Source: Lycorma delicatula
Taxonomy: Eukaryota; Arthropoda; Insecta; Hemiptera; Fulgoridae
Length of the DNA stretch: 64,000 bases
Assembly (NCBI RefSeq): GCF_047948215.1
Contig: NC_134463.1
Location: 98,670,657-98,734,656, forward strand
Reading direction: 5' to 3'
Shown here: in pieces, positions 50,047-61,189 of the stretch
Numbering within the stretch: the first letter of the stretch is position 1
Layout: each line of letters opens with the position of its first letter
Notes under the pieces: generated by a model
Database searches by the model: none
What the model saw: only the letters and a program-made list of their open reading frames with translations
What the model was told of the DNA's origin: nothing
Program-made: the position numbers and the translations under genes

Positions 50047-50265
50047 GTAAAGCCAGTTATTTTTACATGGATTTGAATACTAGATCGTGGATACCGGTGT
50101 TCTTTGGTGGTTGGGTTTCAATTAACCACACATCTCAGGAATGGTCGAACTGAGAATGTACAAGACTACACTTCATTTACACTCATACATATCATCCTCA
50201 TTCATCCTCTGAAGAATTATCTAAACGGTAGTTACCGGAGGCTAAACAGAAGAAAGAAAGAAGGA
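50047..50265 (+). repeat. tRNA-derived SINE (S6), headless
   Basis: Body from AGTAAAGCCAGTTATTTTTA through GGATTTGAATACTAGATCGTGGATACCGGTG in parts, TTGGTGGTTGGGTTTCAATT, GGTCGAACTGAGAATGTACA, to CCGGAGGCTAAACAGAAGAAAGAAAGAAGG. The A-box head is absent. It lies in opposite orientation to S5 across the mariner. Confidence 0.75.
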
Positions 50266-50411
50266 GGTCCATCAGAACACAATATGAGCTATAAGTGTCC
50301 CGTGACAAACAAAAGGTTGGGAACCGCTACCTTATTGCTTAGTTATCAATTTATTTTTTCTTACAGAAAAATTCACCTTAAATCTCTCTTGTATGCTCTT
50401 ATTTTGTTTTG

Positions 50412-51367
50412 TTTGATGTTCAATAACTTTGTTAAATGGGTAATAAACACGTTAAACGTTTAAACAAAATTTATAGAGAATTTAATTCTGAATAAAATGG
50501 TGTTAGATAAATTGAATAAAACAAAGGAAAGTTAGAAAAATTCGTATTTTATTTATATAATTAATGTATCTTAGAGAATTATTTAAAAATTAACACAGTA
50601 TTGCGCATTGTTGATCAGCTGTTATCTTATTGCCAACTTTGAAATAATAATTTTTCAATTAGTTTATTGTGATTCTGTCATTAATAAAAAAAAAAAAATA
50701 TTATCTGAGTAACTTTTATTTTACAATTGTGTAATTTCCAGTTACACATTTTTTGAAATTTTTTAACAGAAATTTTTTACGGGAAATTTTGTTTTAATAA
50801 ATTTTTCACATCACAAAGTAATTTGTTTTTTTTTTTTAATATTAAATATGTACGTTTCCGACAAATGTAGTAATGTACCGTTTCTAAATAAAATTCGAAT
50901 TTTAAAAATTTTTTTTGTTTTTTTTCAACTTATTTTACACCATTTTTGTTCAAAGTTTTATTTATAATATTTTCGTGTTTATCATCCATTCAACAAAGTT
51001 GTACATTAAGCATATAACACGTTTTTTTTTATGTTTATTAGTTTTCACTCCAGATTTTTCAAAAACTATTGCAGACACGGTTCTGCAACTTGCAGACACG
51101 GTTCTGCAACTTATTTTATGCAATTTCTCAGGTCAAAAACCATAAGAAATCACCAATTCTGCCTCCTTAATTAACGTTCTAAAAATTACAATACCACCCC
51201 ATTTCATCGGGTTAACTGAAATCCGGGCGAAATCTTCCACTAACCGTAACACGCAAACAATGTATTTTAGGACATATGTTTATATGAACTTATTACGTTA
51301 TTTTCACCGGTAAAATAGGTTATGAAAATCCCGCAAGAACTTCGTGATGCACCTGTGTATATATGAA
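50412..51367 (+). mobile_element. Family E element, copy 1 (left end lost, right TIR intact)
   Basis: The left part (CAATAACTTTGTTAAATGGGTAATAAACAC, in parts, at 50421-50449) matches 58370-58398. The block TCAAAAACCATAAGAAATCACC...CCTTAATTAACG (51133-51176) matches 58839-58885. The right end 51180-51365 is, in reverse complement, like the left end of the 58-kb copy (CATATAAACATATGTYCTAAAAT, TTTGCG.GTTA, GATTTCGCYCGGAYTTCAG). It has no transposase sequence, so it is a non-autonomous or heavily decayed copy. Confidence 0.55.
51071..51112. repeat. 21-bp tandem duplication
   Basis: GCAGACACGGTTCTGCAACT plus T, twice without change, inside family E copy 1. Each unit also holds a short GCAGA...TTCTGC hairpin. 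Confidence 0.95.
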
Positions 51368-51369
51368 TA

Positions 51370-51885
51370 TGCCTGGTATATATATGTTTCAAAATAAGGT
51401 AATATATCTGTTAAACTTAGATATTTAAAAGAATTCCTTACAATCGTAAAATAGTCTCTTTGACATGGGACAACAGGTAGTAATCGATTCTGGCTAATAG
51501 AAGCCGCAGGGTCTAGCTTTTATTTTTGTCTTTATGTTTACATAAATTTACGTTTATTTTTTCCCCTTAAGTTAATACTACTTGTTATTTCTTGTTTACC
51601 TCTAACTACTTCAAAGCATGTCACTCTCAAGTAAACCAGTTTAATCGATATTATATAAAATAATATTATAGGTGAATTTTAATTAACTTACGAAATAAAA
51701 ATTATTTTAATGTTTAAAAAAAATTAAAGTAACTTTTTTAAAACATTGATAAATTACTTAAATGAAATGATTAATTATTAATTTATAAAATTTGTCGTAA
51801 CTGTTTTTTTGGTAGTATTAAATTACCTACATAAAAAAATTATAAATATTATACTTTAACGTGGCTAAAATAACATAATTGTCTT

Positions 51886-51931
<46 letters not shown>

Positions 51932-53080
51932 TATACAAAAAAAAGAAAAAAATTTATTAAATAACATTTGCCTACAGCAAAATTCAATGTTTTCTTCCTA
52001 AGAATTTATTTTAATTGTTTACCGTTCTTGTTCTTGTTCTTGTTTACCGTTTACCGTTCATACAAATAATTACTGATATATTCGTAAGCCTTGAATAATA
52101 TAATTTTTTTTTAATATCCTTGAACGTTCGTTTTCACGAATATTTGGCTTGAGGCTGTACAAGAGGACTGATAGGTAATTAGACTAACAATTATGTAATT
52201 AAATAACTATAATCTTAATAACTGTGCGGTGCGGTTTGATGATATATAAACTACATTAGATGATACAAAACTTACGTAGAAAAAATAGGCTAAAATAGTT
52301 CTATTTGATATCTCATTATATGCAGTGATTAACATATTAAAAAAATGTGTTTACAAAATAATTTGTGTAGCCAAATTCGCAGTAAAAGTTATATTTGTCT
52401 ATAAATTTTAATTTAATATACACCTATTTTTATACATACTTAATAAAGCTTCATTAATTAAATTGAAAACGAATAATGTTAAATATAGAATAACGGGATG
52501 TAGAATCGCTGAGTCAAAACTTAGCTGGAAACCTTCTATTCTATATCCTGTTGTACGACCACTTCTTATTAATAATCGATTGTTAAATACATAGGTTAAT
52601 GTAAGTACTCGTAAGTTCAGATAGTTTATTTAACCGATAATACAAATGTATAATGTTGCTTTAATAAGTTAATAAAAAAAAATTCTTAGGTCTAGACTTA
52701 GGGAATTTATTTGATTGTCTCAAGCTACCACAATTTAATTATTAAAAAGTAATATATGATATAGTCAATTGCATCCAATAATAATTATTAATTTGTTTTT
52801 TAATACCTAAGTATTAAAATTAGGTTTTAGTAATGTGTATAAATATTACTAAAGTTTTTTCTTTGTATAGTTTCTCGATTTAAAAAAACAATATTTTAGC
52901 ATTTTATAAAAATAAATCAGTTATCTCGATTTATATCGCTTTATCTGAATGTCCAGTTATCATTCTTGATCGGTCGAACCTATTTTTATAAAATCTTTTA
53001 AAATGAAGTGATTGGTTTTAACCGTTATCGAAATATTAAAAAAATTCAAAAAGTCTCGTTTTATAAATTGTGATCAACGA
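51370..53080. other. AT-rich intergenic DNA with simple repeats
   Basis: (AT)19 at 51889-51926; (TTGTTC)n-like run at 52024-52058. No gene. Confidence 0.5.
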
Positions 53081-53084
53081 CTAC

Positions 53085-53670
53085 GAACTCCTTATACATA
53101 TTATTTTCCCGGGAAATATAGCTTGAATAGAAGGAAAAGTATGGTGATCATTTGTTTGCTTGGAATTTCTCCCGCCACCACACCATTCTGTCGCTCTAAA
53201 GCATAAGACCGAATGTTTGTGCCACAAACGGCAACTGAATTTCAAACATCCTAACATAGTTCCTAGAGTTTACCTAACAGCAGTATCGTGATCATGTCAA
53301 AAGTAGGGCATCGGGGTTTTTTTTTGCAAATCTTTACGTTTTACTGTCTAACTAGTTCATTATCCAGACCAAAAATCGTACATATTTGTGTCGCACTCTT
53401 TTGGCCCTATATCTCAGGATTGATCAAACTGATTTTCTTTAAATCTGACTCAAATATTATTATATATGGGGTACTGATCGTGTTAACGTTTTCAAAATTC
53501 TTTAAATAGGTGGAGATATTTCGAAAAACCCGTTTCGATTTCCTTCAGAGGTATTTTAGAAAAAAAGTTAAAGCACATTTGTTAACTACAATGCATATAT
53601 AAATAAACCCCAAAAAATTTATCAAACAAAGTATTATGTGAGTTGACTGCATAGTAGGGAAAATCATGTA
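53085..53670 (+). repeat. Interspersed repeat family D, 5' part
   Basis: Matches the left half of 31021-31935, with an insertion of about 120 bp after AAGTATGGTGATCAT. The text GTGATCATGTCAAAAGTAGG at 53288-53307 repeats the target-like junction. Confidence 0.5.
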
Positions 53671-53704
53671 ATACTTTGCCTGTTTTTTTATCTATATATA
53701 AATA

Positions 53705-54600
53705 CATGAATATTGGCATCCCCGTCGCGGCTTTATTCGCGTTGTACGGTAACTTGTGTTTCTGTCGCGGTCAGATGATGTTTAGTCGGTCGGAGCTCGT
53801 TTCGGTGCCCCTTCCCGTCTATGTAGAGAACTCTGCCCCTGAAATCCCTGTGTTTATTCAACTCATGCTCGAGAGAACAATAATGATAAGCCTGATTAAT
53901 GATAATAATGATTAAAGCCTGTTCAATCTATAAAAACTATCGGTGTATTGTAATTTCTTCAGAACAACGGTTTGGCCAGTACAGAACCCATTAATTGGTT
54001 TTTATATATCCCGTCGCTGCTTCGCTCGCGAAATATAGTCAGAATTACAAATATAAATTATCATCACTATGTTAACAATCTCATAAAGATTGATTCGATA
54101 GCGGTAACATTAAACGGAAAAAAAAACAAAAAAAAAAAAAAACAGTTTAACCTTTAAAATATTGAAATTCAAAAAACCCGATAATTTTTCTTTGATATTT
54201 ATCTGAAGAGTACTTGCAAGCCTAAAATCGAGTGAATATCTCGTTTAGTATAGTTGAAAATGAGAAAAATTTGCAATTATCTTTCAGTATTTTATATGTT
54301 TCTTCACTTCTTTCTAGATTAAATTTCAAAAAAATCTAGAAACTGGTTTTTAGATAGTCACATCAAGATTACACAGACCGAAAATCAAGTTTTTATGTTA
54401 ATTTGTTTTTGAAAAATTAAAAATATCAGATATAAAAATTTAAAATTATTAAATATCATTGTTTATCCATTTTTCATCCTTTAAACTCGAAAAATTTAAA
54501 AAAATTCTTTCTTAGTATGCAGTTATACCGTAAGAAGAACGAGTAAAATATTTGCATTAATTTATTTTCAGTAATTTTTCCTGAGCATTTATTATGAATC
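53705..54600 (+). repeat. Interspersed repeat family B, copy 2
   Basis: Starts near GCATCCCCGTCGCGGCTTTA. A second similar start, ATCCCGTCGCTGCTTCGCTCGCG, lies at 54008, so two copies may be joined here. The downstream AAATTCAAAAAACCCGATAA block is as in copy 1. The 79-codon frame at 53676-53915 covers the G+C-rich part (VSVPLPVYVENSAPEIPVFI) but is not open in copy 1. Confidence 0.55.
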
Positions 54601-54704
54601 GCTCACGACATATGTTTTTTTAAATATACATTTATTCAATGTATATTTAAAAATTTTTTTATACTCTGAATTACATGCTAAAGATACATTTAAAAAAATT
54701 GATG

Positions 54705-55332
54705 TGGGCGCTACATGACTTCTTTGTACACCTGTTAAATTACACATACACGTTTTTTTGGGTTATTTTTAATGAAAAGTACATAACATTTTATTTGGTT
54801 AATTACATCATATTTTATATATATATTTATTATTATTTATCGTAAAAGTTTTTTACAATCACCGGTTAATAATTATTAATAAATCAATAATATATCTAAA
54901 TTTAAAAAAAGTTAAAAAAAAAGTATACGAAGTCTGATTCAAACCGATGTGCCTTCCTTTGTAAGATCCAAATATATTATTAACTAAAATTTTATTTGGC
55001 TACAACTCTGGTACCAATGAAAATAAGTACCACTTATGATGTATCGTTGAAAAGCTCTCAATGGAGGCTTATTACTGCAGTTAAGGAAAAGTCTAAAATC
55101 CAAATATTTTATAAAAAAGGAAGGTGTACAACTAGATGTTACAACAGTCCTAAATCCAAACTTTCAACATCCTACTGCTAATTGGTTTAAGTTATGCGAG
55201 ATACGTACGTACAGACGTCACGCTGAAACTAGTCAAAATGGATTCAGGGATGGTCAGAAAGGATATTTCCGTTGAAATCTGAAAACCGAAATTTTTCGCG
55301 TTCACAATACTCCCTTTACAAGGAAGTAAAAA
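54705..55332 (+). mobile_element. Family C MITE-like element, copy 3
   Basis: Starts GACTTCTTTGTACACC and ends CCCTTTACAAGGAAGTAAAA, an imperfect 12-bp inverted terminal repeat. It shares all internal blocks with copies 1 and 2 (CAACTAGATGTTACAACAGTCC, GTACGTACAGACGTC, GATTCAGGGATGGTCA, GGATATTTCCGTTGAAATCT). Short open frames are not conserved between copies. Confidence 0.7.
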
Positions 55333-55334
55333 TA

Positions 55335-57540
55335 TTATTCCATAGGAAAATTAAATAAAGGGATATTTAAAAAAATAATAATTTTTAAAAATTTCTGTAG
55401 GGTCTCCATTCTCTTCGAATACATGTTTTTAAAATGCACTCGCTTAAAATGCAATTTTAACAAATTTACAATAATAAACATTAAAGCAAATACAATTTTT
55501 ATCCGAGTTCATACGTGTTTTTTTTTCTGTTAACACATTTGTAATAAATTTCTAAGAATTAAATGATATAATAAATATTTAAACAGTTGTAGTAGGAATT
55601 ATTTTTTAGGAATTGAAAGATTATTGTATATTGGAAATTATCCTTCTAGGTAATAGATAAAAATATAAATATAAAAAAAAACGGCATAATTCATATAATG
55701 AGACTATTTAAGCTATTTTTACTTATATAAAAATCATTAATTAACATGTATGACACATTTAATCTTGAATGAATAAAATCAGTTAACACTACTTGAGTCA
55801 TTTATATTCATTGTGCCACAAATCGGTTAAACTAGGTGCTCTAAGAAATTTCATTAAGTGGCGGCATTAGAGTTTTACAAAGGCATCACGACTCGATCCA
55901 ATTTTGAAGACAGCCAGACAGTCTTCTAGATTGAAGAACTGTCATGAGTAAAAAAATCTAAAAAAAAAAAATGGTTCAGGGTGTTTGAGTGTGTGTATGT
56001 ATGAAAGAGAGAGAAAGCAATAGATTGATAGAAAAAAAGAGAGTTTGAGGTGAAGGCGGGGAAAAATTACACCAACGGAAAGGAAGAGGATTGGTATAGG
56101 AAAACTAAGACAGTGAAACAAATGAGTTGACCGTCAATGCTGTTATTAAAGTGATCACATCAAGTTAGCCCGAAGCAAGAAGCTTTGTACAGGCAAATCA
56201 AAAAGTATTTTTTTATCGTAGAAACATCTATTGATGGAATACGAGGTAAAATTATATAAGGCAGATGGAATACGAGACAGAATTAGATGGCTCAGCGCCA
56301 GAGTAGCTTTTTTTTGTTGTTTTGAAAAAAGTACAAATACAAAATTGAAACCGGTTGCTGTTAATGGGAATTAAAAACAATCCGTTTTATTTTATCTCGT
56401 TTATCACAAACATTGATACACAAGAAGGAAAATAACAACTAAATAATTTACCATTCAGTGTTTTTCTATTAATTTACAATCTTATTTTAAATCAATAATA
56501 GAAATGTTTTTTTGTGCTCAGTTTAATCAGTGCAATGGAGGTTGTACAACAGAACAGCGTACATTAACCTGTTGCTTTATCTGTTCTAGTCTTTTGGATG
56601 AGCCGGTTCAAGAGGCATCGATTACATCTGCTTTCATTGAGAGTAATGATGTTGTTATATAGAAATTAAGAATGTTGCTGTATGTTAAAGTGTATATCGC
56701 AGTTCTGAATATCAACTGAATTTTAATCGGGTTGGCGAATTAATGAGCAATGTTATATTCTTATCGGAGGAGGAAAAAACAAATAAATTGCTCCTTGTTT
56801 TATCTAGTTACGTTGTTATTGGATGTATTTACCATTTTTATTGAATGACTTGTCACTCACGTTTAGTACAATAACTAAATTTGTAATACTTAACGTACAG
56901 TTGATATTTAAATAGGTCACATTTATTTATAATCTGTAATAACTGTATACAATTTTTTTGCGAAGAATTACGCAACTCTAAAAAAAATTAACCATCAAAA
57001 AGAATCAAAATCAATTATAATTTGAGAAATACTCTCTACACACAGGAGTATTTATAATTATAAATCAAGTAAACTGACTTCCTCATACAAAGTCTACATC
57101 GGGCAAACAGGATGATGATTTAAAGAGAAATACAATAACATAAAAGAATTCTATAATAACATTATATTCCCCTGGCATTTGTCGAAGTACTTCACAGAAA
57201 TAGTTTACAATTATAGTACATAATATTATTAAAATTTTAAGGTGATAAAATAAGCAATTGGACGCTTACAGCTATTTGACTCAAGAAATATAATTTTTGT
57301 AATACTGTACTGTGCTACTGCAATACAGTACTTGTAATACTGTGATTACATTGCAAAGTAATATTTTCAATTTAGTTCATCGTGGTTTCATTAATGTATT
57401 TTTTTTTTCATTAAAAAAAAATTGCTGAAAAGATATTAAAACTTTTATAAATTATAAATCAATCATTAAAAGTATATATTTAAATTTTGTACTCTTTTAA
57501 TAACTGTAACTAAAAAAAAAAAAAAAAAAACAAATTATAA
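55335..57540. other. Intergenic DNA, nothing recognised
   Basis: A GA-rich patch at 56008-56055 and a less AT-rich stretch at 56520-56660 without a family match or a clear exon. Confidence 0.4.
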
Positions 57541-57544
57541 TAAT

Positions 57545-57730
57545 ACCGCTCCACCAAACTCCTAGGCGGAGTGATTGTTCTTTGTGTTTAATCCGGAGAT
57601 TCAGGGTTTGAGTTCTGTTTAGACACAGTATTTTGCACGTGCTACAAAATTTTATCATTCACAATAGTAAGAGTTATTGGTCGTTGACCTCAGGTTACTG
57701 TATAAATCCCTTAGACTTTTTTTGATTTAC
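57545..57730 (+). repeat. Possible second tRNA-like SINE fragment
   Basis: TAGGCGGAGTGATTGTTC...TTTAATCCGGAGATTCAGGGTTTGAGTTCTG has the order of a tRNA head (weak box A, anticodon-arm-like TTTAATCCGGAG, box B-like GGTTTGAGTTC). It is followed by a non-tRNA body ending near GTTACTGTATAAATCCC. Unrelated to S1-S6. Confidence 0.35.
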
Positions 57731-57899
57731 TTAAAAATTTACTACATCGTTTTATGTATTTAAAGTGACGATGACCCTAGCAGCGAAATGGTTATTTTAA
57801 TATGAACTAAAAAAATATTATTATTGTTGAAAATGTTTCAAAAAAAATAAAAAGGTTTCTGTTATTACAAAGCGACTAATTAGTAATGTACTTGCTGAT

Positions 57900-57901
<2 letters not shown>

Positions 57902-57955
<54 letters not shown>
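57902..57955. repeat. (TA)27 microsatellite
   Basis: 54 bp of uninterrupted TA. Confidence 0.97.
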
Positions 57956-57956
<1 letters not shown>

Positions 57957-57969
57957 CTTAATTAAATAT

Positions 57970-59284
57970 ACATATTTCCAAAACTATAGTTATATATATT
58001 TAATGTTAAATCCTACAGTGCAGTAACTTCTTCAATGTATATATATATATATATATATAAAGAGTGTATCACAAAGTTTCAAAGTGAAAATAATGAAAAT
58101 ATTTCATATAAACATATGTTCTAAAATGCTTCGTTTGCGAGTTACATATAGTAAAGGATTTCGCTCGGACTTCAGCTAATCCATTGAAATGAAGTCGTGC
58201 TGAAATTTTTATAACATTAATAAAGAACAGAATTATTTATTTCTAGTGTTGGTTTTACCAGAAAATCGAATAAAACAATTCCAAAAACCATACCTTCAGT
58301 AGTTTTTGAGAAATCTGGGGTAAAACCCAGCAAATTTGAGTAAAAAATACTTTTCTATGTTTGACATACAATAACTTTGTTAAATGGGTAATAAACACAT
58401 AAAAATTTTAGACAAAAGTTAAAGAGAATCTAATACTAAACAAAATTATCTACGATAAGTTGAATAAAACAAAGAAAACTTAGAAAAATTTGAATTTTTG
58501 TGTTTAGAAACAGTACACTAGTCCAAAGTGAATAATAAATGTTCAAAAATAAGTCCGCCATTTTCAACAGATTTCTCTGCACGCTTTTGTATGGCTTTTG
58601 TTGCTTTTTTTTAGTTCTTTAGGGGTGTCCTTAATTCCCTCAGAAGCATCCATAATATGGACAATCAATTCTTCAAGAGATTGTATTTTTGCTTTGTAGT
58701 CAATATTTTTCATCCATCACCAGACTTAAAAAGCTAAATGCGTTAGATCAGTACGATCCTGTTCAAAATTAAATTCTCTACAGGTTTTGTTATAGACAAA
58801 AAAATCTATTTTTGAACCTATTTTACTGGATTTTTCTTGTCAAAAACCTTAAGAAATCACTTATTATGTTCCTTAATTAACGTCCTAAAAATTTCAGTAC
58901 GACCTCATTTCTAAAAAAAATCTACTCATTATATAATTACAAAGATATGAATGTTTAATAATTTCATTTAGATATAAATTTTTTTAAAGGATTTTGTGAG
59001 AAGTCTGAGTGGTTGAGAGCAAACCTTTAAAACTTTATTTTGTAACGACTATATTTATTTTACCTGTTGATTTTTCAGTGCTTAATCATTTTTGATTTGA
59101 AATAATAGATAAGCAAGTCATTTGAAATGTTCCAATAAATATTTTAAACTCAACGATAACTTTTTTCATCCCTTGAAAGTACAATTATATATATACATAT
59201 ATATATACACATATACATTGAAGGAGTTACTGCACTGTGGGATTTAACATTAAATATTATATAACTATAGTTTTAGAAATATGT
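57970..59284. repeat. Inverted repeat pair flanking a family E element
   Basis: The left arm 57970-58050 (ACATATTTCCAAAACTATAG...TTTAATGTTAAATCC.ACAGTGCAGTAACT.CTTCAATGTATAT) recurs in reverse complement at 59204-59284 with only a few differences. Both inner ends run into TA-rich sequence. The family E element lies between the arms, about 1.15 kb. Confidence 0.8.
58064..58913 (-). mobile_element. Family E element, copy 2, with transposase C-terminal relic
   Basis: The left end GTGTATCACAAAGTTTC continues to GAAATGAAGTCGTGCTGAAAT (58189-58208). A short inverted copy of that last part, ATTTCAGTACGACCTCATTTC, closes the element at 58893-58913. The minus strand at 58530-58750 reads WMKNID, SLEELIVHIMDASEGIKDTP, KELKKS, and a frame-shifted end like VENGGLIFEHL, the usual C-terminus of DUF4817-type DDE transposases. 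The catalytic core is missing. This ties family E to that transposase group. Confidence 0.55.
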
Positions 59285-59289
59285 AGGCT

Positions 59290-60284
59290 GTATATGAAGG
59301 CCCAGGCTGTAATCTGAAGAAATAAACCATGATTACTGTTTGTTTCCGTAATTATATTGAATGTTTTTTAAAAAATAAGAAAAAAATTGACAAAAGAGAG
59401 AGAGAGACTGTACGACCGTCGAAATGTGATGAGACGCTGTTGTCGAGACGCAAAATAAAACCTGTCTGCCCACAACAATGGGTTTTCAACAATATGTCGT
59501 GAAATCGGCGAGTATTTCTTTGGGTTTCAAGGAAGTTCGTGATATATCGAAATATCGATTTAAACCCTGCAGAATGTTATCAAAGACAATGTTAATGACG
59601 AGACTTTATTGTTTAGGATCCTGGATTTCACATCAAACCGATGCGCTATAAATGGAAAGTTTCCACCATTATACTGTGTTGATCTTTGTACCATTTATTT
59701 TATCCTCACAGTTCATACTTAAACCGCTGAACGCTTGTGGAATCGCTGAACTGGCGGAATAAAAAGCAAAGGGGAACTGCTAGGCATCACGTAGAATCCT
59801 TCTATGATACCACATGAATTCACATCGAATTCATGTGGTATCATATAATAAGGGATTCCTATCCTCGAACCTGCTCCAGAATTTACTCGTAGCAATAATG
59901 GAAACCTAACCGTCAGAAGTCACCGTTTAGCAGTCAGTAAGTAAATTTTCCGTGATCTTTAGTTTGAAATAACGCAGCAGTACGTAAATTAACGTTGATT
60001 AAAGAAATTAGTTCGAAAAAGCTATCGATTTGAAGGGAACAATAATGGTGTCGGTATTTGATAAAAGTACTGATTCTTCTTTTCCTTTATTATCAGTGGT
60101 CGCAAAAACAAAGTTCTCATTTAACATTCTAACAGACAACAAAACTCTATATGCTCGTATGGAAGCCAATAGTACAAACGTTTTAGTTGCTGTTCATTGT
60201 TAATGAATATAACGAGCTGCAAGTACATTATTTAACATCATATTTTAATTATATCCAATTCCAATTAAATACATGAGAATTTAA
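59290..60284. other. Intergenic DNA with a perfect 18-bp stem-loop
   Basis: ATGATACCACATGAATTC (59804-59821) and GAATTCATGTGGTATCAT (59827-59844) are exact reverse complements around the 5-nt loop ACATC. The surroundings are of moderate G+C without a recognised gene. Confidence 0.6.

Positions 60285-60285
<1 letters not shown>

Positions 60286-60330
<45 letters not shown>
60286..60330. repeat. (TA)n microsatellite at the LINE 5' boundary
   Basis: 45 bp of TA repeat, 30 bp upstream of the first LINE codon. Confidence 0.95.
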
Positions 60331-60336
<6 letters not shown>

Positions 60337-60360
60337 AACAAATAATTACTTTTTTTATTT

Positions 60361-61048
60361 ATGAGCATTATTCACTGGAACGTTAGAGGTGTTCGGTGCC
60401 GCATTGAAGATGTTAGAATGATGATGCGCGCTCATGAACCATTAATAATGTGCTTCCAAGAAACGCATCTATTGCAGCGGGTTGCGGTAACACTCAGAGG
60501 CTATATATGTCAGAAATACTACTGTCTTGTAGATATTAGTAAGAGTGGTTGTTTTACTATTTTCATGCGGAACGAGGTGTCGGGTACAAGGCTACAACTA
60601 GCTACTCTATTCCTGCTGTTGCTTTCAAAATCTCCGTCCCGTTTAAATTGCATATCTCTAATTTGTGTGTCTCACGGAATTCTTTGTTCAGCGGTCTAGA
60701 AATATCAATTCTACTCGCGCAAATTCCATCGCCGTCGTTAATAGTAGGAGAATTCAATGACCACCATATTTCCTGGGGCTCATCTTTCTACTCCTCTCGA
60801 GGAAATATGATAAACAGAGTGAGACAAGACTTTGATCTTTATTTACTGAATGATGGATCATACACATTTATGTCCTCATTTTCTGGTACATTGTCAAACA
60901 TCGACCTCTCCTTTTGCTCATCAAATTTACTTCCTTGTCTTAATTGGTCTGCTTTTGACGACCTTAACGATAGCGATCACAGGTCAATTACTATATCTTT
61001 TGGTGTCAACCGCAAGGTGAATAAAAGATCACGAAGATGGATTGTTTA
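60361..61048 (+). pseudogene. LINE endonuclease domain (EEP/APE type)
   Basis: The frame starting at 60361 gives IIHWNVRGVRCRIEDVRMMM and MCFQETHLL, which holds the metal-binding Glu (QET). A frame change near 60550 leads into a 166-codon open stretch with SLIVGEFNDHHISWGS (60740-60785), where the family motif is GDFN, so Asp is replaced by Glu. It continues with SGTLSNIDLSFCSSN and NDSDHRSITISFG (SDH motif kept, 60970-61005). A single frameshift and the altered GDFN are the visible damage. The domain would nick target DNA to prime reverse transcription. Confidence 0.8.
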
Positions 61049-61189
61049 AAAGATAGATTGGAACAGTTACCATAAAGCTTCCCATCACAGTATGACGATT
61101 GTAAAAACGCCCTTGACGAACTTACCTCTTTTACGTCTCTGATACTTGACAATGATAATAGATATATTCCACAGGCGTCGGGAAACCCA

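Noticed and set aside
48333..50335. GGTTGAGAACAGTTGC and GGTTGGGAACCGCTAC as ends of hAT-type MITEs
   Set aside because: Both look like right ends; no left partner or 8-bp duplication could be found.
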